From assembly GCF_002890915.1 (NCBI RefSeq), contig NZ_POUT01000003.1, forward strand, positions 310,001 to 374,000: 64,000 nucleotides of DNA, read 5' to 3'. The position numbers and the translations under genes are program-made. Positions 16,048 to 24,942 of this stretch are shown one piece after another. Each line of letters starts with the position of its first letter. Position 1 is the first letter of the stretch. This stretch comes from Stutzerimonas stutzeri (lineage in GTDB: Bacteria; Pseudomonadota; Gammaproteobacteria; Pseudomonadales; Pseudomonadaceae). The notes beneath the pieces are model-generated. The model worked only from the letters and a program-made list of their open reading frames with translations, was not told where the DNA came from and did no database searches.

Positions 16048-18555
16048 TCAGGCGATGCTGACCACTTCGATCTTCACGGCGCATTTCTTGTAATCGGTCT
16101 GCTTGGAGATCGGGTCGGTGGCGTCGAGGGTGACTTTGTTGATCAGCTTGTTGGCGTCGAAGAAGGGCACGAAGACCAGCCCCATCGGCGGCCTGTTGCG
16201 CCCGCGGGTCTCCACCCGCGCCTGCATCTCGCCGCGCCGGCTGATCACCTTGACCACGCTGCCACGCCGGGCGTTGAGCTTGCGGGCATCCTCGGGATGC
16301 ATGTAGACGAGGGCATCGGGAATGGCGCGATGCAGCTCGTCGACGCGCTGGGTCATGCTGCCGGTGTGCCAGTGCTCCAGCACGCGCCCGGTGCTGAGCC
16401 AGAACGGATAGTCCTGGTCCGGGACCTCCGCCGGGACTTCGTAGGGCAGGGCGAAGATGATCGCCTTCTTGTCCGGGTAGCCGTAGAACTGCACCCCGCT
16501 GCCTTTTTCCACGTAGGGGTCATAGCCTTCGCGGTAGCGCCAGCGAGTCTCCTTGCCATCCACCACCGGCCAGCGCAGGCCGCGTTCCTGGTGGTAGCGA
16601 TCGAAGTCGGCAAGGTCGTGGCCATGGCCGCGGCCGAATTCGGCGTATTCCTCGAACAGCCCCTTCTGCAGGTAGAAGCCGAAGGCCTCGGCCTCCTGGT
16701 TGGTGTAGCCCTGGGTGATGTCGCTGTTGGGGAAGCGGTCGACCTGGCCGTTCCTGAACAGCACCTCGAACAACGTCTTGCCCTTGAGTTCCGGTGCCTT
16801 GCCCAGCAGCTCCGCCGGCCAGACCTCGTCGGTGGTGAAGCGCTTGGAAAACTCGACCAGTTGCCAGAGGTCGGAGCGTGCCTCGCCCGGCGCGCTTACC
16901 AGCTGGTGCCAGAAGTGCGTGCGCCGCTCGGCGTTGCCGTAGGCGCCTTCCTTCTCCACCCACATGGCGGCGGGCAGGATCAGGTCGGCGGCCTGGGCGG
17001 ATACCGTGGGGTACACGTCCGAAACGATGACGAAGGCGTCCGGGTTGCGCCAGCCGGGGAGGATTTCCTGCATGACGTTGGGGCCGGCCTGCATGTTGTT
17101 GGTGACCTGGGTCCAGTAGACCTTGAGCACGCCGTCCTTGAGCATGCGGCTCTGCTCGACGGCATGGAAGCCGGGTTTCTCCTGGATGGTGCCGGGCGGC
17201 AGCTTCCAGATCTTCTCGGTGGTGGCGCGGTGCTTGGGATTGGTGACCGCCATGTCCGCCGGCAGGCGGTGGGAGAAGGTGCCGACTTCCCGCGCTGTGC
17301 CGCAGGCCGAGGGCTGACCGGTGAGGGAGAACGGGCTGTTGCCCGGCTCGCTGATCTTCCCGGTGAGCAGGTGGATGTTGTAGATCATGTTGTTGGCCCA
17401 GACACCGCGGGTGTGCTGGTTGAACCCCATGGTCCAGAACGACATGACCTTGGTCTTCGGGTCGGCATAGAGTTCGGCCAGTGCCTTGAGGCGCTCGGCC
17501 GGCACGCCGCTTTCCTGCGCGGCGTGTTCGAGGGTGTAGGGCTCGAGGAATTTGGCGTAGTCGTCGAAGCCGATATCGGTCCAGGTGTTGGCCACCCCAC
17601 GGTTTTCCGCCTTGAGCTCCAGCGGGTCGGTCGGGCGCAGGCCGTAGCCGATATTGGCCGCGCCCTGGGCGAAGCGGGTGTGCTTGTCGACGAAATCCCT
17701 GTTCACCGCGCCGCTCTGGATGATGTGGTTGGCGATGTAGTTGAGGATCACCAGGTCGGTCTGCGGGTTGAAGACCATCGGGATGTCGGCCAGCTCGAAG
17801 CTGCGGTGCTCGAAGGTGGACATCACCGCGACCTTCACGTGCGGCGCGCTGAGGCGGCGGTCGGTGACCCGGGTCCAGAGCACCGGGTGCATCTCGGCCA
17901 TGTTCGAGCCCCAGAGCACGAAGGCATCGGCGGCCTCGATGTCGTCGTAGCAGCCCATCGGCTCGTCCATGCCGAAGGTGCGCATGAAGCCGAAGGCTGC
18001 CGAGGCCATGCAGTGGCGGGCGTTGGGGTCGATGTTGTTGGAGCGGAAGCCGCCCTTCATCAGCTTGTTGGCCGCGTAGCCTTCCCAGATGGTCCATTGC
18101 CCGGAGCCGAACATGCCCACCGCTTCCGGGCCGCCTTCCTTGAGTGCGGCCTTGTACTTCTCGGCCATGATGTCGAAGGCCTGGTCCCAGCTGACCGGCT
18201 GGAACTCGCCCTGCTTGTCGTACTGGCCGTCCTTCATGCGCAGCAGCGGCCGGGTCAGGCGATCCGAGCCGTACATGATCTTCGACAGGAAGTAGCCCTT
18301 GACGCAGTTGATGCCGCGGTTGACCTCGGCCTTGACGTCGCCGTGGGTCGCCACGACGCGGTTCTCGCGGGTCGCCACCATGACGCTGCAGCCGGTGCCG
18401 CAGAAGCGGCAGGGCGCCTTGTCCCACTTGAGGTTGGTGGCATCGGCTTCGGTGATCAAGTTGCTGGCGGCGTTGCTGGCGATCGGCAGGCCGGCCACGG
18501 TCGCGGCGATGGCGGCGGCATTGGCCTTGGCGAATTGGCGTCGGGTCAGGCTCAT
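16048..18555 (-). CDS. napA: NapA, catalytic subunit of periplasmic nitrate reductase
   Basis: 835 residues. The twin-arginine signal is [12 protein letters not shown], residues 4-15. The [4Fe-4S] ligands follow the pattern C49-x2-C52-x3-C56-x27-C84. Cys182 in RHCMASA is the expected molybdenum ligand of the bis-MGD cofactor. Length matches the family. The enzyme reduces nitrate to nitrite in the periplasm, serving redox balancing or aerobic denitrification. The start overlaps the napD stop. A long opposite-strand frame over the same region is a high-GC artefact. Confidence 0.97.
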   Translation of the reverse strand: MSLTRRQFAKANAAAIAATVAGLPIASNAASNLITEADATNLKWDKAPCRFCGTGCSVMVATRENRVVATHGDVKAEVNRGINCVKGYFLSKIMYGSDRLTRPLLRMKDGQYDKQGEFQPVSWDQAFDIMAEKYKAALKEGGPEAVGMFGSGQWTIWEGYAANKLMKGGFRSNNIDPNARHCMASAAFGFMRTFGMDEPMGCYDDIEAADAFVLWGSNMAEMHPVLWTRVTDRRLSAPHVKVAVMSTFEHRSFELADIPMVFNPQTDLVILNYIANHIIQSGAVNRDFVDKHTRFAQGAANIGYGLRPTDPLELKAENRGVANTWTDIGFDDYAKFLEPYTLEHAAQESGVPAERLKALAELYADPKTKVMSFWTMGFNQHTRGVWANNMIYNIHLLTGKISEPGNSPFSLTGQPSACGTAREVGTFSHRLPADMAVTNPKHRATTEKIWKLPPGTIQEKPGFHAVEQSRMLKDGVLKVYWTQVTNNMQAGPNVMQEILPGWRNPDAFVIVSDVYPTVSAQAADLILPAAMWVEKEGAYGNAERRTHFWHQLVSAPGEARSDLWQLVEFSKRFTTDEVWPAELLGKAPELKGKTLFEVLFRNGQVDRFPNSDITQGYTNQEAEAFGFYLQKGLFEEYAEFGRGHGHDLADFDRYHQERGLRWPVVDGKETRWRYREGYDPYVEKGSGVQFYGYPDKKAIIFALPYEVPAEVPDQDYPFWLSTGRVLEHWHTGSMTQRVDELHRAIPDALVYMHPEDARKLNARRGSVVKVISRRGEMQARVETRGRNRPPMGLVFVPFFDANKLINKVTLDATDPISKQTDYKKCAVKIEVVSIA

Positions 18556-18809
18556 CAGACGTCTCCTTCGAGGAGTTCTTCGTGGTAGATCAATGCGGCA
18601 TTGAGTACGCCGGGCAACTGCTGGATGTGCTCGATCGCATCGAGGATGCGGCTTTCATGTTCGGCTTCCAGGACCACCACCAGCTTGCCGCTGGGGCTTT
18701 GCTGGTGCAGTTCCAGGCCGGGCAGCAGGATCAGGTTGGCCTTCACCGCGGCCAGCAGTTCCGGGCGGCAATGCACCAACAGGCTGGCGATATGCAGGGT
18801 TGTGTCCAT
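18555..18809 (-). CDS. napD: NapD, NapA-specific chaperone
   Basis: 84 residues with the NapD opening ([17 protein letters not shown]) and a ferredoxin-like fold pattern. NapD binds the twin-arginine signal of NapA and holds the protein until the molybdenum cofactor is inserted. Its last bases overlap the napA start. No napF ferredoxin gene is present in this operon, unlike P. aeruginosa. Confidence 0.92.
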   Translation of the reverse strand: MDTTLHIASLLVHCRPELLAAVKANLILLPGLELHQQSPSGKLVVVLEAEHESRILDAIEHIQQLPGVLNAALIYHEELLEGDV

Positions 18810-18869
18810 CGATAGGGTTCCGTCTCGGGACAGGGGAGCGATGGTGTGCTTTTCGGTTCGCTGGAACGA

Positions 18870-19049
18870 TCAGGATGGTCCCGGCGGGCCGAAGATCATC
18901 TGCACGATCCAGACGGCGAAGCCGTAGCCCGAGACCAGCAGGACGCTGAGGATGGGAAACAGGAAGACGATGAGAAAGACGAAAAGACGGGTTTCGTCCC
19001 GTTTGCTCGAACTTCCGCTGGGGTCGATGTCATTCGGCGCTACTTTCAT
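18870..19049 (-). CDS. napE: NapE, small membrane protein of the nap operon
   Basis: 59 residues with one hydrophobic helix (LFVFLIVFLFPILSVLLVSG). The start at 19049 is chosen because it gives the usual NapE size; the frame stays open upstream without a family match. The role is not established. First gene of napEDABC. The 268 bases between it and the divergent MFS gene must hold the nap promoter; I do not see a convincing Anr/FNR box there. Confidence 0.85.
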   Translation of the reverse strand: MKVAPNDIDPSGSSSKRDETRLFVFLIVFLFPILSVLLVSGYGFAVWIVQMIFGPPGPS

Positions 19050-19317
19050 TCTTCTACTCCGACTGGCATATGAGGCGTCGCCCAGGCTCGGCGTGGCCGG
19101 GATATCTTCCTGCCGTTGCAACGCCGGCACGCAATGGAACGTCCATAGAGAGCCTAGACAGGGAACTTCGCAATAACCAACGCGATTCGTAAGGAAATCA
19201 CCGCGAGGCCGGTTTTTAGCGACCGCCGGCTCGTTGCAGGAAGAGCCGCATGGCGGCCGGCAGGTTGTGCTAGCCTTCGCCGCTTTTTGCGGCCGTGGGC
19301 CGATCCGGAACGGCGAT

Positions 19318-20505
19318 ATGAGCACTCCAGAGCATGCTTTCACTCATCTGCGCCGCGGCACCCCGGCTTATCGGCGGGCCACGCTGGCACTGTTCTGCGC
19401 GGGTTTCGCCACCTTCGCACTGCTGTATTGCGTGCAACCGTTGCTGCCGATGCTGGCGGCGCATTTCTCGGTATCCGCCGCCAGCAGCAGCCTGGCGTTG
19501 TCGCTGACCACCCTGAGCCTGGCGTTGTGCCTGCTGCTTTCCGGCGCGCTGGCCGAGAGCTGGGGGCGCAAGCCGGTCATGGCGGCGGCGCTTGGCCTGG
19601 CCAGCCTGCTGGGCCTGGCCTGCGTGCTGGCCGAGTCATGGAACCTGCTGCTGGCGCTGCGCGCCTCGCTCGGCCTGGCCCTGAGCGGGCTGCCGGCACT
19701 GGCCATGGCCTATGTCGGCGAGGAGTTCGAACCCGAATCGCTGCCGGCGGCGATGGGGCTGTATATCGGCGGGACTGCGCTGGGCGGGCTGCTCGGGCGG
19801 CTGCTGTCCGGCCTGCTGAGCGACCTGGGTGGCTGGGAACTGGCGCTGGGCGGCATCGCGTCGATGGGGTTGCTGGCGCTGCTGCTGTTCCTCTGGTTGC
19901 TGCCGCCGTCGCGCCATTTCAAGGCCCAACCGCTGTCGCCGGGCGTGCTGCTCGGCAACTTCCGCCGGCATCTGGGCAATCCGGTGCTGCGCGGGCTGTT
20001 CCTGCAGGCGTTCCTGCTGATGGGCGGCTTCGTCGCGCTGTTCAACTACATCGGCTTCCGCCTGGCCGGCGCGCCGTTCGGGCTGTCCGCGACGGTGATC
20101 GGCATGCTCTTCATCGTCTACCTGGCCGGCATCTTCAGTGCCGGCTGGGCGGGGCGACTGGTGCCGCGCTTCGGTGCGCGCCAGGTGCTGCAGGGCGGGG
20201 TGGCGCTGATGCTGCTGGGGGTGGCGCTATGTGCCAGTCCCTGGCTGGCGGTCATCATCTGCGGGCTCGCACTCTTCACCCTGGGGTTCTTCGCTGCCCA
20301 CGCGGTGGCCAGCGGGCAGGTCGGCTATCACGCCAGGGGCGCCAAGGCCCAGGCTTCCGCGCTTTACCTGTGCGCCTACTATCTTGGCTCCAGCCTGGTG
20401 GGCTACGTGGCGGGCTATGTCTGGCAGCATGCCGGCTGGCTGCCGCTGATGGTGGTGCTGGCGGGGTTGTTCGTCATCGCCGGCTGGCGTGCGCGGAGCC
20501 TGTAG
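19318..20505 (+). CDS. MFS transporter, YnfM-like
   Basis: 395 residues with about twelve membrane segments and the MFS loop motif ESWGRKP between segments 2 and 3. The start at 19318 gives MSTPEHAFTHLRRGTPAYRR, typical of this group, with GGAACGG upstream. It resembles the YnfM/arabinose-type efflux family; the substrate cannot be told from sequence. The TAG stop codon lies inside a GTAGGGTGG repeat that begins at 20502, so the repeat supplies the stop. Confidence 0.87.
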   Translation: MSTPEHAFTHLRRGTPAYRRATLALFCAGFATFALLYCVQPLLPMLAAHFSVSAASSSLALSLTTLSLALCLLLSGALAESWGRKPVMAAALGLASLLGLACVLAESWNLLLALRASLGLALSGLPALAMAYVGEEFEPESLPAAMGLYIGGTALGGLLGRLLSGLLSDLGGWELALGGIASMGLLALLLFLWLLPPSRHFKAQPLSPGVLLGNFRRHLGNPVLRGLFLQAFLLMGGFVALFNYIGFRLAGAPFGLSATVIGMLFIVYLAGIFSAGWAGRLVPRFGARQVLQGGVALMLLGVALCASPWLAVIICGLALFTLGFFAAHAVASGQVGYHARGAKAQASALYLCAYYLGSSLVGYVAGYVWQHAGWLPLMVVLAGLFVIAGWRARSL

Positions 20506-20631
20506 GGTGGAAAACCGCGAAGCGTTTTCCACGCGTTCCGGTGCGGGGTGGTCCGCAGCAGAGGGCGGGCTCTTACACGGGCGGCTTTCGATAGCGTAGG
20601 CGCGAGCCATGCTCGCGAACGCCGCTCCTGC
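20502..20631. repeat. Two GTAGG palindromic repeats
   Basis: 20502-20535 is a GTAGGGTGGAAAACCGCG element whose second arm is CGCGAAGCGTTTTCCAC-like. 20596-20631 is a GTAGG element with the hairpin CGCGAGCCATGCTCGCG. The first supplies the stop codon of the MFS gene. They fill the space to the convergent sprT gene. Confidence 0.8.
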
Positions 20632-20672
20632 AGGTCCCGGTGCATACCTGCGCGGCGATTGCCAGGGGGGGG

Positions 20673-21167
20673 CTATTCGATGCGCTGCTCGCCGGTGAAG
20701 ACCAGCGTGCCCTTGCAGCGGCGGCAGAAGTAGCGGCGGCCCTTGCCGACCAGGGCGTGGCGCTGGGCGGTGAAGGCGAAATCCTGCTCGTCGCAGCGGC
20801 AGCGATAGACATAACGGGTGCTCGGCCGGCGTTCGATCGCGTAGCTGTGGCAGCGCTCCGGCGTCAGCTCGTAGACGCCGCGCATGATCAATTGCCATTC
20901 CTCGCCATGGGGCTGGATGCGTGGGCCGAACAGGCGATGGGCGATCAGGTGCGCCACTTCGTGGGCCACGGTCTGCTGCAGGAAGTGCTCGCGGTTTTCC
21001 CGATACAGCTGCGGGTTGAAGCGCAGCAGGTTGTCGTTCAGGTGTGCCACGCCGGCCTTCTGGCCGCGAAGCTTGAAGCTCACCCGCGGTCGTTCGAAGC
21101 GTTGCTGGAAGAACGCTTCGGCCAGTTGGTAGCAGGCTTCGACGCGGGCATTGAGTCGCTCGGGCAT
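20673..21167 (-). CDS. sprT: SprT-family zinc metalloprotease-like protein
   Basis: 164 residues. The HExxH zinc motif is HEVAHL, residues 69-74, with a further histidine at 77. Cysteine pairs CRC and CRRC near the C-terminus form the expected zinc ribbon. SprT proteins resemble the eukaryotic SPRTN DNA-protein crosslink protease; the bacterial role is poorly known. A run of eight G lies just downstream of the stop. Confidence 0.92.
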   Translation of the reverse strand: MPERLNARVEACYQLAEAFFQQRFERPRVSFKLRGQKAGVAHLNDNLLRFNPQLYRENREHFLQQTVAHEVAHLIAHRLFGPRIQPHGEEWQLIMRGVYELTPERCHSYAIERRPSTRYVYRCRCDEQDFAFTAQRHALVGKGRRYFCRRCKGTLVFTGEQRIE

Positions 21168-21209
21168 GGGGCACTCCAGAAAGAGCGCCGCATTATGCCA
21201 AAGGCGCGC

Positions 21210-21881
21210 TCAGCGCTGCAGACCGCCTGGCTCCTCCTGCGGACGTTCCTGCTGGGTGCCGTAGCTCTGGTCCTGGAGGATGTCGCGCTCGTAGGTGGGG
21301 TTCAGCACGAGCATCCAGAACAGGATCATCGGCACCTTGAGGTTGACCAGCACCAGCAGCCCCACGGCCCAGGTGCTGGCGCCATAGAGGAAGGTATTGC
21401 GGCTGTCGATGCGCATGAAGGTGGGCAGGCCGACGAACAGCAGGTAGGTCGTGTAGATGCCCGCCGCCACCAGGACCGCGATGGCGATGAAGCGGGTCGG
21501 GTAGAGCGCGCCGAGGCCGGCGATGAAGAACGGCGTGATCATATAGGCGACGAACCCCACGCACTGGTTGAACGTGGGGCGGGCCTCGAAGGTGCGCGAC
21601 ATCCAGCGCAGGAAGAAGCCCATGATGAAGGTGCCAAGGATGATGGTGAAATAGATCAGCACGCAGAGTTGCACGGCACTGCGGGTATCGAGCCGGATCC
21701 GCTCGTCTTCCACCAGGCTCCAGCCCACGTAGCGGGTGCCGATGAACATGCACACGGCAGGCAGCAGGGCCCAGAGCAGCAGGTGGACGAGGTAGTTGGA
21801 GCTGTTTCTTTCTTCTTCGCGGCGGATGTCGGCCCATGCCTGGTCGGGGCGGGTCAACAGGGTGACAAGGTGCGAGGTCAT
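21210..21881 (-). CDS. Yip1-family inner-membrane protein, copy 1
   Basis: 223 residues from the ATG that gives MTSHLVTLLTRPDQAW; the ATG 48 bases upstream adds a hydrophilic tail without family support. Five membrane segments. It is clearly paralogous to the next gene: both share an acidic EE(E/T) motif, VGWS, an MxRTxxAxPTxxQC stretch and a (T)P-FI-GL--LYP segment. Yip1-domain proteins are of unknown function in bacteria. The C-terminal tail is rich in Gln and Glu. Confidence 0.82.
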   Translation of the reverse strand: MTSHLVTLLTRPDQAWADIRREEERNSSNYLVHLLLWALLPAVCMFIGTRYVGWSLVEDERIRLDTRSAVQLCVLIYFTIILGTFIMGFFLRWMSRTFEARPTFNQCVGFVAYMITPFFIAGLGALYPTRFIAIAVLVAAGIYTTYLLFVGLPTFMRIDSRNTFLYGASTWAVGLLVLVNLKVPMILFWMLVLNPTYERDILQDQSYGTQQERPQEEPGGLQR

Positions 21882-22004
21882 AACGAGTCTCCATCTGCCT
21901 TTCGAGGGCTGGCCATGGCTGCAAAACAAGTGGCGTCATGGTTTTAGAGCGGCAGATGTGACGAGGGTTTCGCCTGCGACCGTAGGCGTTTGGCCACGGC
22001 GGGA

Positions 22005-22034
22005 AATGAAAAGGCCGCCCTGCAAGGCGGCCTC
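22005..22034 (-). terminator. Intrinsic terminator after Yip1 copy 2
   Basis: An 8 to 9-base GC stem (AGGCCGCC with its complement) around a short loop, followed on the minus strand by TTTTCATTT. It lies just downstream of the Yip1 gene that ends at 22052 and separates it from its paralogue. Confidence 0.85.
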
Positions 22035-22051
22035 GGGTGGCGGGCAAGGGG

Positions 22052-22651
22052 TCAGCGTACGTAGACCGGGCCGATGCCCATACCCCAGGTGATCACCGAC
22101 AGCGCGATGATCGCCACCAGCACCACCAGCCCCACCGCCAGCACCGAACTGGAGAACATGAAGCCTTCTTCTTCGGGAATGTTCATGAACTTCGGCAGGC
22201 CGACATAGAGCAGGTAGGCCGTGTAGCAGACCGCCGCGGTGCCCACCAGCATGCCCAGCCACAGGTGCGGATAGAGTCCGGCCAAGCCGCCGATGAACAA
22301 CGGCGTCGCGGTATACGCGGCGAACACGATGCACTGGGTGAGGGTCGGGCTGGCGTCGTAGGTGCGTGCCATCCAGTGGATGAAACCACCCATCACGGCG
22401 ACCCCGGCGAGCATGGCGAAGTACGAGAGGATCGCCAGTTGCATGCAACTGGCCTGGGTCAGCCTGACCGGCTCGCCGCCGTTGATGCTCCAGCCGACCT
22501 GGGTGGCGCCGATGTAGGCGGATATGGCTGGAATCGCCGCCAACAGCAGGACATGCGTCAGGTACATGTGGCTGACGGTTTCTTCTTCGCCGCGGATTTC
22601 TCTCCATTCCTGACCGGGATGAGTGAACAGGCCCCAAACGTGATTGATCAT
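22052..22651 (-). CDS. Yip1-family inner-membrane protein, copy 2
   Basis: 199 residues starting MINHVWGLFTHPGQEW, again with five membrane segments and the same conserved stretches as copy 1. The ATG at 22702 adds 17 residues with no family match. Each copy has its own upstream spacer, and a terminator lies between them, so the two are separately transcribed tandem duplicates. Confidence 0.85.
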   Translation of the reverse strand: MINHVWGLFTHPGQEWREIRGEEETVSHMYLTHVLLLAAIPAISAYIGATQVGWSINGGEPVRLTQASCMQLAILSYFAMLAGVAVMGGFIHWMARTYDASPTLTQCIVFAAYTATPLFIGGLAGLYPHLWLGMLVGTAAVCYTAYLLYVGLPKFMNIPEEEGFMFSSSVLAVGLVVLVAIIALSVITWGMGIGPVYVR

Positions 22652-22791
22652 GCCAGCGTCTCCTCTGCTTATGGAGGGTCGCTTCGCCTGGCGGGTCGTC
22701 ATCGAGGACGGCGCGTGCGACCTTATGTCGCAGTATAGGAATAGGCCGTCGGCTTACATCCACCGGTTTAGAGTAATTCGAAGCTAGGCAA

Positions 22792-23388
22792 TCAGCGGTA
22801 ATAGCGCTGGAGAATTTCCATGGCCAGGTTGATCGATTGCAGGCGCTGGGTGCTGCCGCCACGGTCGGGATGATGCAGGCCGACCAACTGCCGGTAGCGG
22901 TGCTTGATCACCGCCAGGGTGAGCGGTTGCGCGTGACGGTCCAGCTCGAACAGCTCCAGCGCGGCGCGCTTCTCGTCGCTGCCCTGCATGCGCGTCCAGA
23001 AGCTGGCCAACAGCCGCTCGACGTCGTCCTCGCCGGTGTCCTTGAGGTTGCCGAGGTCCAGGTAGTAGTCACGCAGGGCGTCCTGCTCGCTGAGTGCCCG
23101 CTCGCCCGCCACGTAGGGGTGCAGGCGGATGCACAGCGGATTGATCTGCAGATGGCCGCTGGCCTGCTCCCAGAGGCGGTCGCGCAGCAGGTAGAGCGCG
23201 TTGAACACCAGGAAATGGGTGCGGAACAGCACCAGCTTGTCGGTCAGCGGCAGGTTCGGGATATGCGTGCTGTGACGGCCCTTGAGTAGCTGGATCAGCT
23301 GATATTCGCTGCAGCCTGCGGGGTGCTCGCGCAACAGGGTCAGCAGCTGTTCGGGCAGATCCAGGGCTGGGGAGAGGTCTTCGGTCAT
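22792..23388 (-). CDS. DnaJ-related protein
   Basis: 198 residues. The N-terminal 120 residues match the DNAJ-related N-terminal domain seen in gammaproteobacteria (GCSEYQLIQLLK, FLVFNALYLLRD). A truncated J-domain at the C-terminus carries the HPD motif at residues 173-175. It may recruit an Hsp70 to particular clients. Single gene, divergent from ttcA. Confidence 0.88.
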   Translation of the reverse strand: MTEDLSPALDLPEQLLTLLREHPAGCSEYQLIQLLKGRHSTHIPNLPLTDKLVLFRTHFLVFNALYLLRDRLWEQASGHLQINPLCIRLHPYVAGERALSEQDALRDYYLDLGNLKDTGEDDVERLLASFWTRMQGSDEKRAALELFELDRHAQPLTLAVIKHRYRQLVGLHHPDRGGSTQRLQSINLAMEILQRYYR

Positions 23389-23524
23389 CGCCAGACCCTA
23401 TCACAGCGCCAGCACGCGACCCGGCTGCGCGTCACATTAACGAGCGGGCGGCGAACGGGCTGGGGCCGGCCGCGCTTTGCGCGTAAAATGCCCGGCTTTC
23501 GTACATCTCTTCCGGACTTTCGCC

Positions 23525-24349
23525 ATGGGTACCCTTTCGGTCAACCAGAACAAACTGCAGAAGCGCCTGCGCCGCCTGGCCGGCGAGGCCGTCACCGACT
23601 TCAACATGATCGAGGATGGCGACAAGGTGATGGTCTGCCTGTCCGGCGGCAAGGACAGCTACACCATGCTCGACGTGCTGCTGTACCTGCAGAAGGTTGC
23701 GCCGATCCAGTTCGAGATCGTGGCGGTGAACATGGACCAGAAGCAGCCGGGCTTCCCCGAGCACGTGCTGCCTGACTACCTGCAGTCCATCGGCGTCGAG
23801 TACCACATCGTCGAGAAGGACACCTATTCGGTGGTCAAGGAGAAGATCCCGGAAGGCAAGACCACCTGTTCGCTGTGCTCGCGCCTGCGCCGCGGCACGC
23901 TGTACACCTTCGCCGACGAGATCGGCGCGACCAAGATGGCGCTCGGGCACCATCGCGACGACATCCTCGAGACCTTCTTCCTCAACATGTTCTACGGCGG
24001 CACGCTCAAGGCGATGCCGCCCAAGCTGCTCTCCGACGACGGCCGCAACGTGGTGATCCGCCCGCTGGCCTACTGCAGCGAGGTCGACATCGAGGCCTAC
24101 GCGAAGATGAAGGAGTTCCCGATCATCCCCTGCAACCTCTGCGGCTCGCAGGAGAACCTGCAGCGTCAGGTGGTCAAGGAGATGCTGCAGGAGTGGGAGC
24201 GCAAGTCGCCGGGGCGCACCGAGATCATGTTCCGCGCGCTGCAGAACGTGGTGCCGTCGCAACTGGCCGACCGCAACCTGTTCGACTTCAAGAGCCTGCG
24301 CATCGACAACGACGCCACGCCGCGCTTCGTCGACGTGATGAGCCTGTAG
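23525..24349 (+). CDS. ttcA: TtcA, tRNA 2-thiocytidine(32) synthetase
   Basis: 274 residues. The PP-loop SGGKDS is at residues 40-45, and the cysteine pairs CSLC (115-118) and CNLC (203-206) bind the Fe-S cluster. TtcA thiolates C32 of certain tRNAs. The start at 23525 gives [15 protein letters not shown], the usual N-terminus; the ATG at 23477 would add 16 residues. The stop TAG lies in a GTAGGGCGG sequence that resembles the head of the dispersed repeats. Confidence 0.96.
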   Translation: MGTLSVNQNKLQKRLRRLAGEAVTDFNMIEDGDKVMVCLSGGKDSYTMLDVLLYLQKVAPIQFEIVAVNMDQKQPGFPEHVLPDYLQSIGVEYHIVEKDTYSVVKEKIPEGKTTCSLCSRLRRGTLYTFADEIGATKMALGHHRDDILETFFLNMFYGGTLKAMPPKLLSDDGRNVVIRPLAYCSEVDIEAYAKMKEFPIIPCNLCGSQENLQRQVVKEMLQEWERKSPGRTEIMFRALQNVVPSQLADRNLFDFKSLRIDNDATPRFVDVMSL

Positions 24350-24406
24350 GGCGGGGCGGGCGGCGCTCCGTTGGGGCGTGTAGCGCCGAGGCTCGGCGCG
24401 ATGACC

Positions 24407-24444
24407 GTAGGTTGGGTTGAGGCGCATGGCGCCGAAGCCCAACG
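24407..24444. repeat. GTAGGTTG-type palindromic repeat
   Basis: Another copy of the GTAGGTTGGGTTGAG element ending in CCCAACG. A smaller hairpin, GCGCCGAG with its complement, lies just before it at 24383-24399. Both sit between ttcA and the aromatic leader region. Confidence 0.8.
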
Positions 24445-24545
24445 TCACACGTGCGCCCAACCCAACCGACACCACCCCGCCGGATATTGCGGTTGAAACC
24501 CGGCGGTGCGCTGGAGTATGGTTCGGACATCTTTCGGAGAACAGC

Positions 24546-24674
24546 ATGTCCCTCAGCCTCGCTTCCCTGTCCCTCGCCCACGCCGGTGCCGCATGCGCCG
24601 CGCGGCTGCGTGGCCGGGTGGTCGCGGCTGGCGGTTATTACTTCGGGTACTGGTTTAGCCACGGGCGCGCCTGA
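24546..24674 (+). CDS. Putative leader peptide with YYFGYWF, aromatic attenuator
   Basis: A 42-codon ORF starting MSLSLASLSL and ending GGYYFGYWFSHGRA. Codons 31-37 (24636-24656) read Tyr-Tyr-Phe-Gly-Tyr-Trp-Phe. The stop falls inside a hairpin with stems GCGCCTG at 24667-24673 and CAGGCGC at 24682-24688. Fifty bases later comes a perfect terminator, and the DAHP synthase gene follows. This is the arrangement of a transcription attenuator sensing charged aromatic tRNAs. Its upstream ribosome site is GGAGAACAGC. That the ORF is translated is inferred. Confidence 0.75.
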   Translation: MSLSLASLSLAHAGAACAARLRGRVVAAGGYYFGYWFSHGRA

Positions 24675-24724
24675 TACCCCACAGGCGCCCCTAGCAAGCA
24701 GGGTCGCCACCAGAGCAGTTTTCG

Positions 24725-24763
24725 AACCCCCGGTCGGCCACCCGACCGGGGGTTTTGTTTTTT
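24725..24763 (+). terminator. Attenuator terminator upstream of DAHP synthase
   Basis: A perfect 13-base stem, AACCCCCGGTCGG at 24725-24737 with its complement at 24742-24754, has a 4-base loop and is followed by TTTTGTTTTTT. It lies between the first leader peptide and the second one, with no gene upstream in the operon to terminate, so it most likely regulates read-through into aroG. Confidence 0.88.
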
Positions 24764-24801
24764 CCGGCCGCCTGCGGCCGAACGCAACGAGGAAAATACG
24801 C

Positions 24802-24897
24802 ATGAGCACTTACCGCACCGACCGCTATTACCGCTACGACTGGCGATTTAGCCGCTTCGACGCCGCCCTGACACCACGCGAACGAACACTCGACTAG
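24802..24897 (+). CDS. Second aromatic-rich small ORF before DAHP synthase
   Basis: 31 codons behind a good ribosome site (GAGGAAAA, about 8 bases before ATG). The first 19 residues hold four Tyr, one Trp and two Phe (TYRTDRYYRYDWRFSRF). It ends 45 bases before the aroG ATG. It lies after the terminator, so it is only made on read-through. It may be a second sensing peptide acting on translation or on a later RNA structure, or simply a small coupled protein. A hairpin, GCGGG-ACCA-CCCGC, follows at about 24906. Confidence 0.6.
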   Translation: MSTYRTDRYYRYDWRFSRFDAALTPRERTLD

Positions 24898-24942
24898 CGC
24901 CGTCGCGGGACCACCCGCGCCGGCAGAAGGAACCGCCAGATC

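Noticed and set aside
16030..18588. 852-codon open frame on the plus strand opposite napA
   Set aside because: It mirrors napA exactly, has His/Val/Gly-rich antisense composition and no ribosome site or family match. Long antisense frames are expected at this GC content.
19050..19317. Anr/FNR box for the nap operon or the MFS gene
   Set aside because: I looked for TTGAT-N4-ATCAA and found no acceptable match on either strand.
24615..24744. Antiterminator pairing of CGGGTGGTCG with CGGCCACCCG in the terminator loop
   Set aside because: The ten-base pairing exists, but its first half is upstream of the aromatic codons, so ribosome stalling would mask it rather than free it. It does not fit a standard attenuation model without folding calculations.
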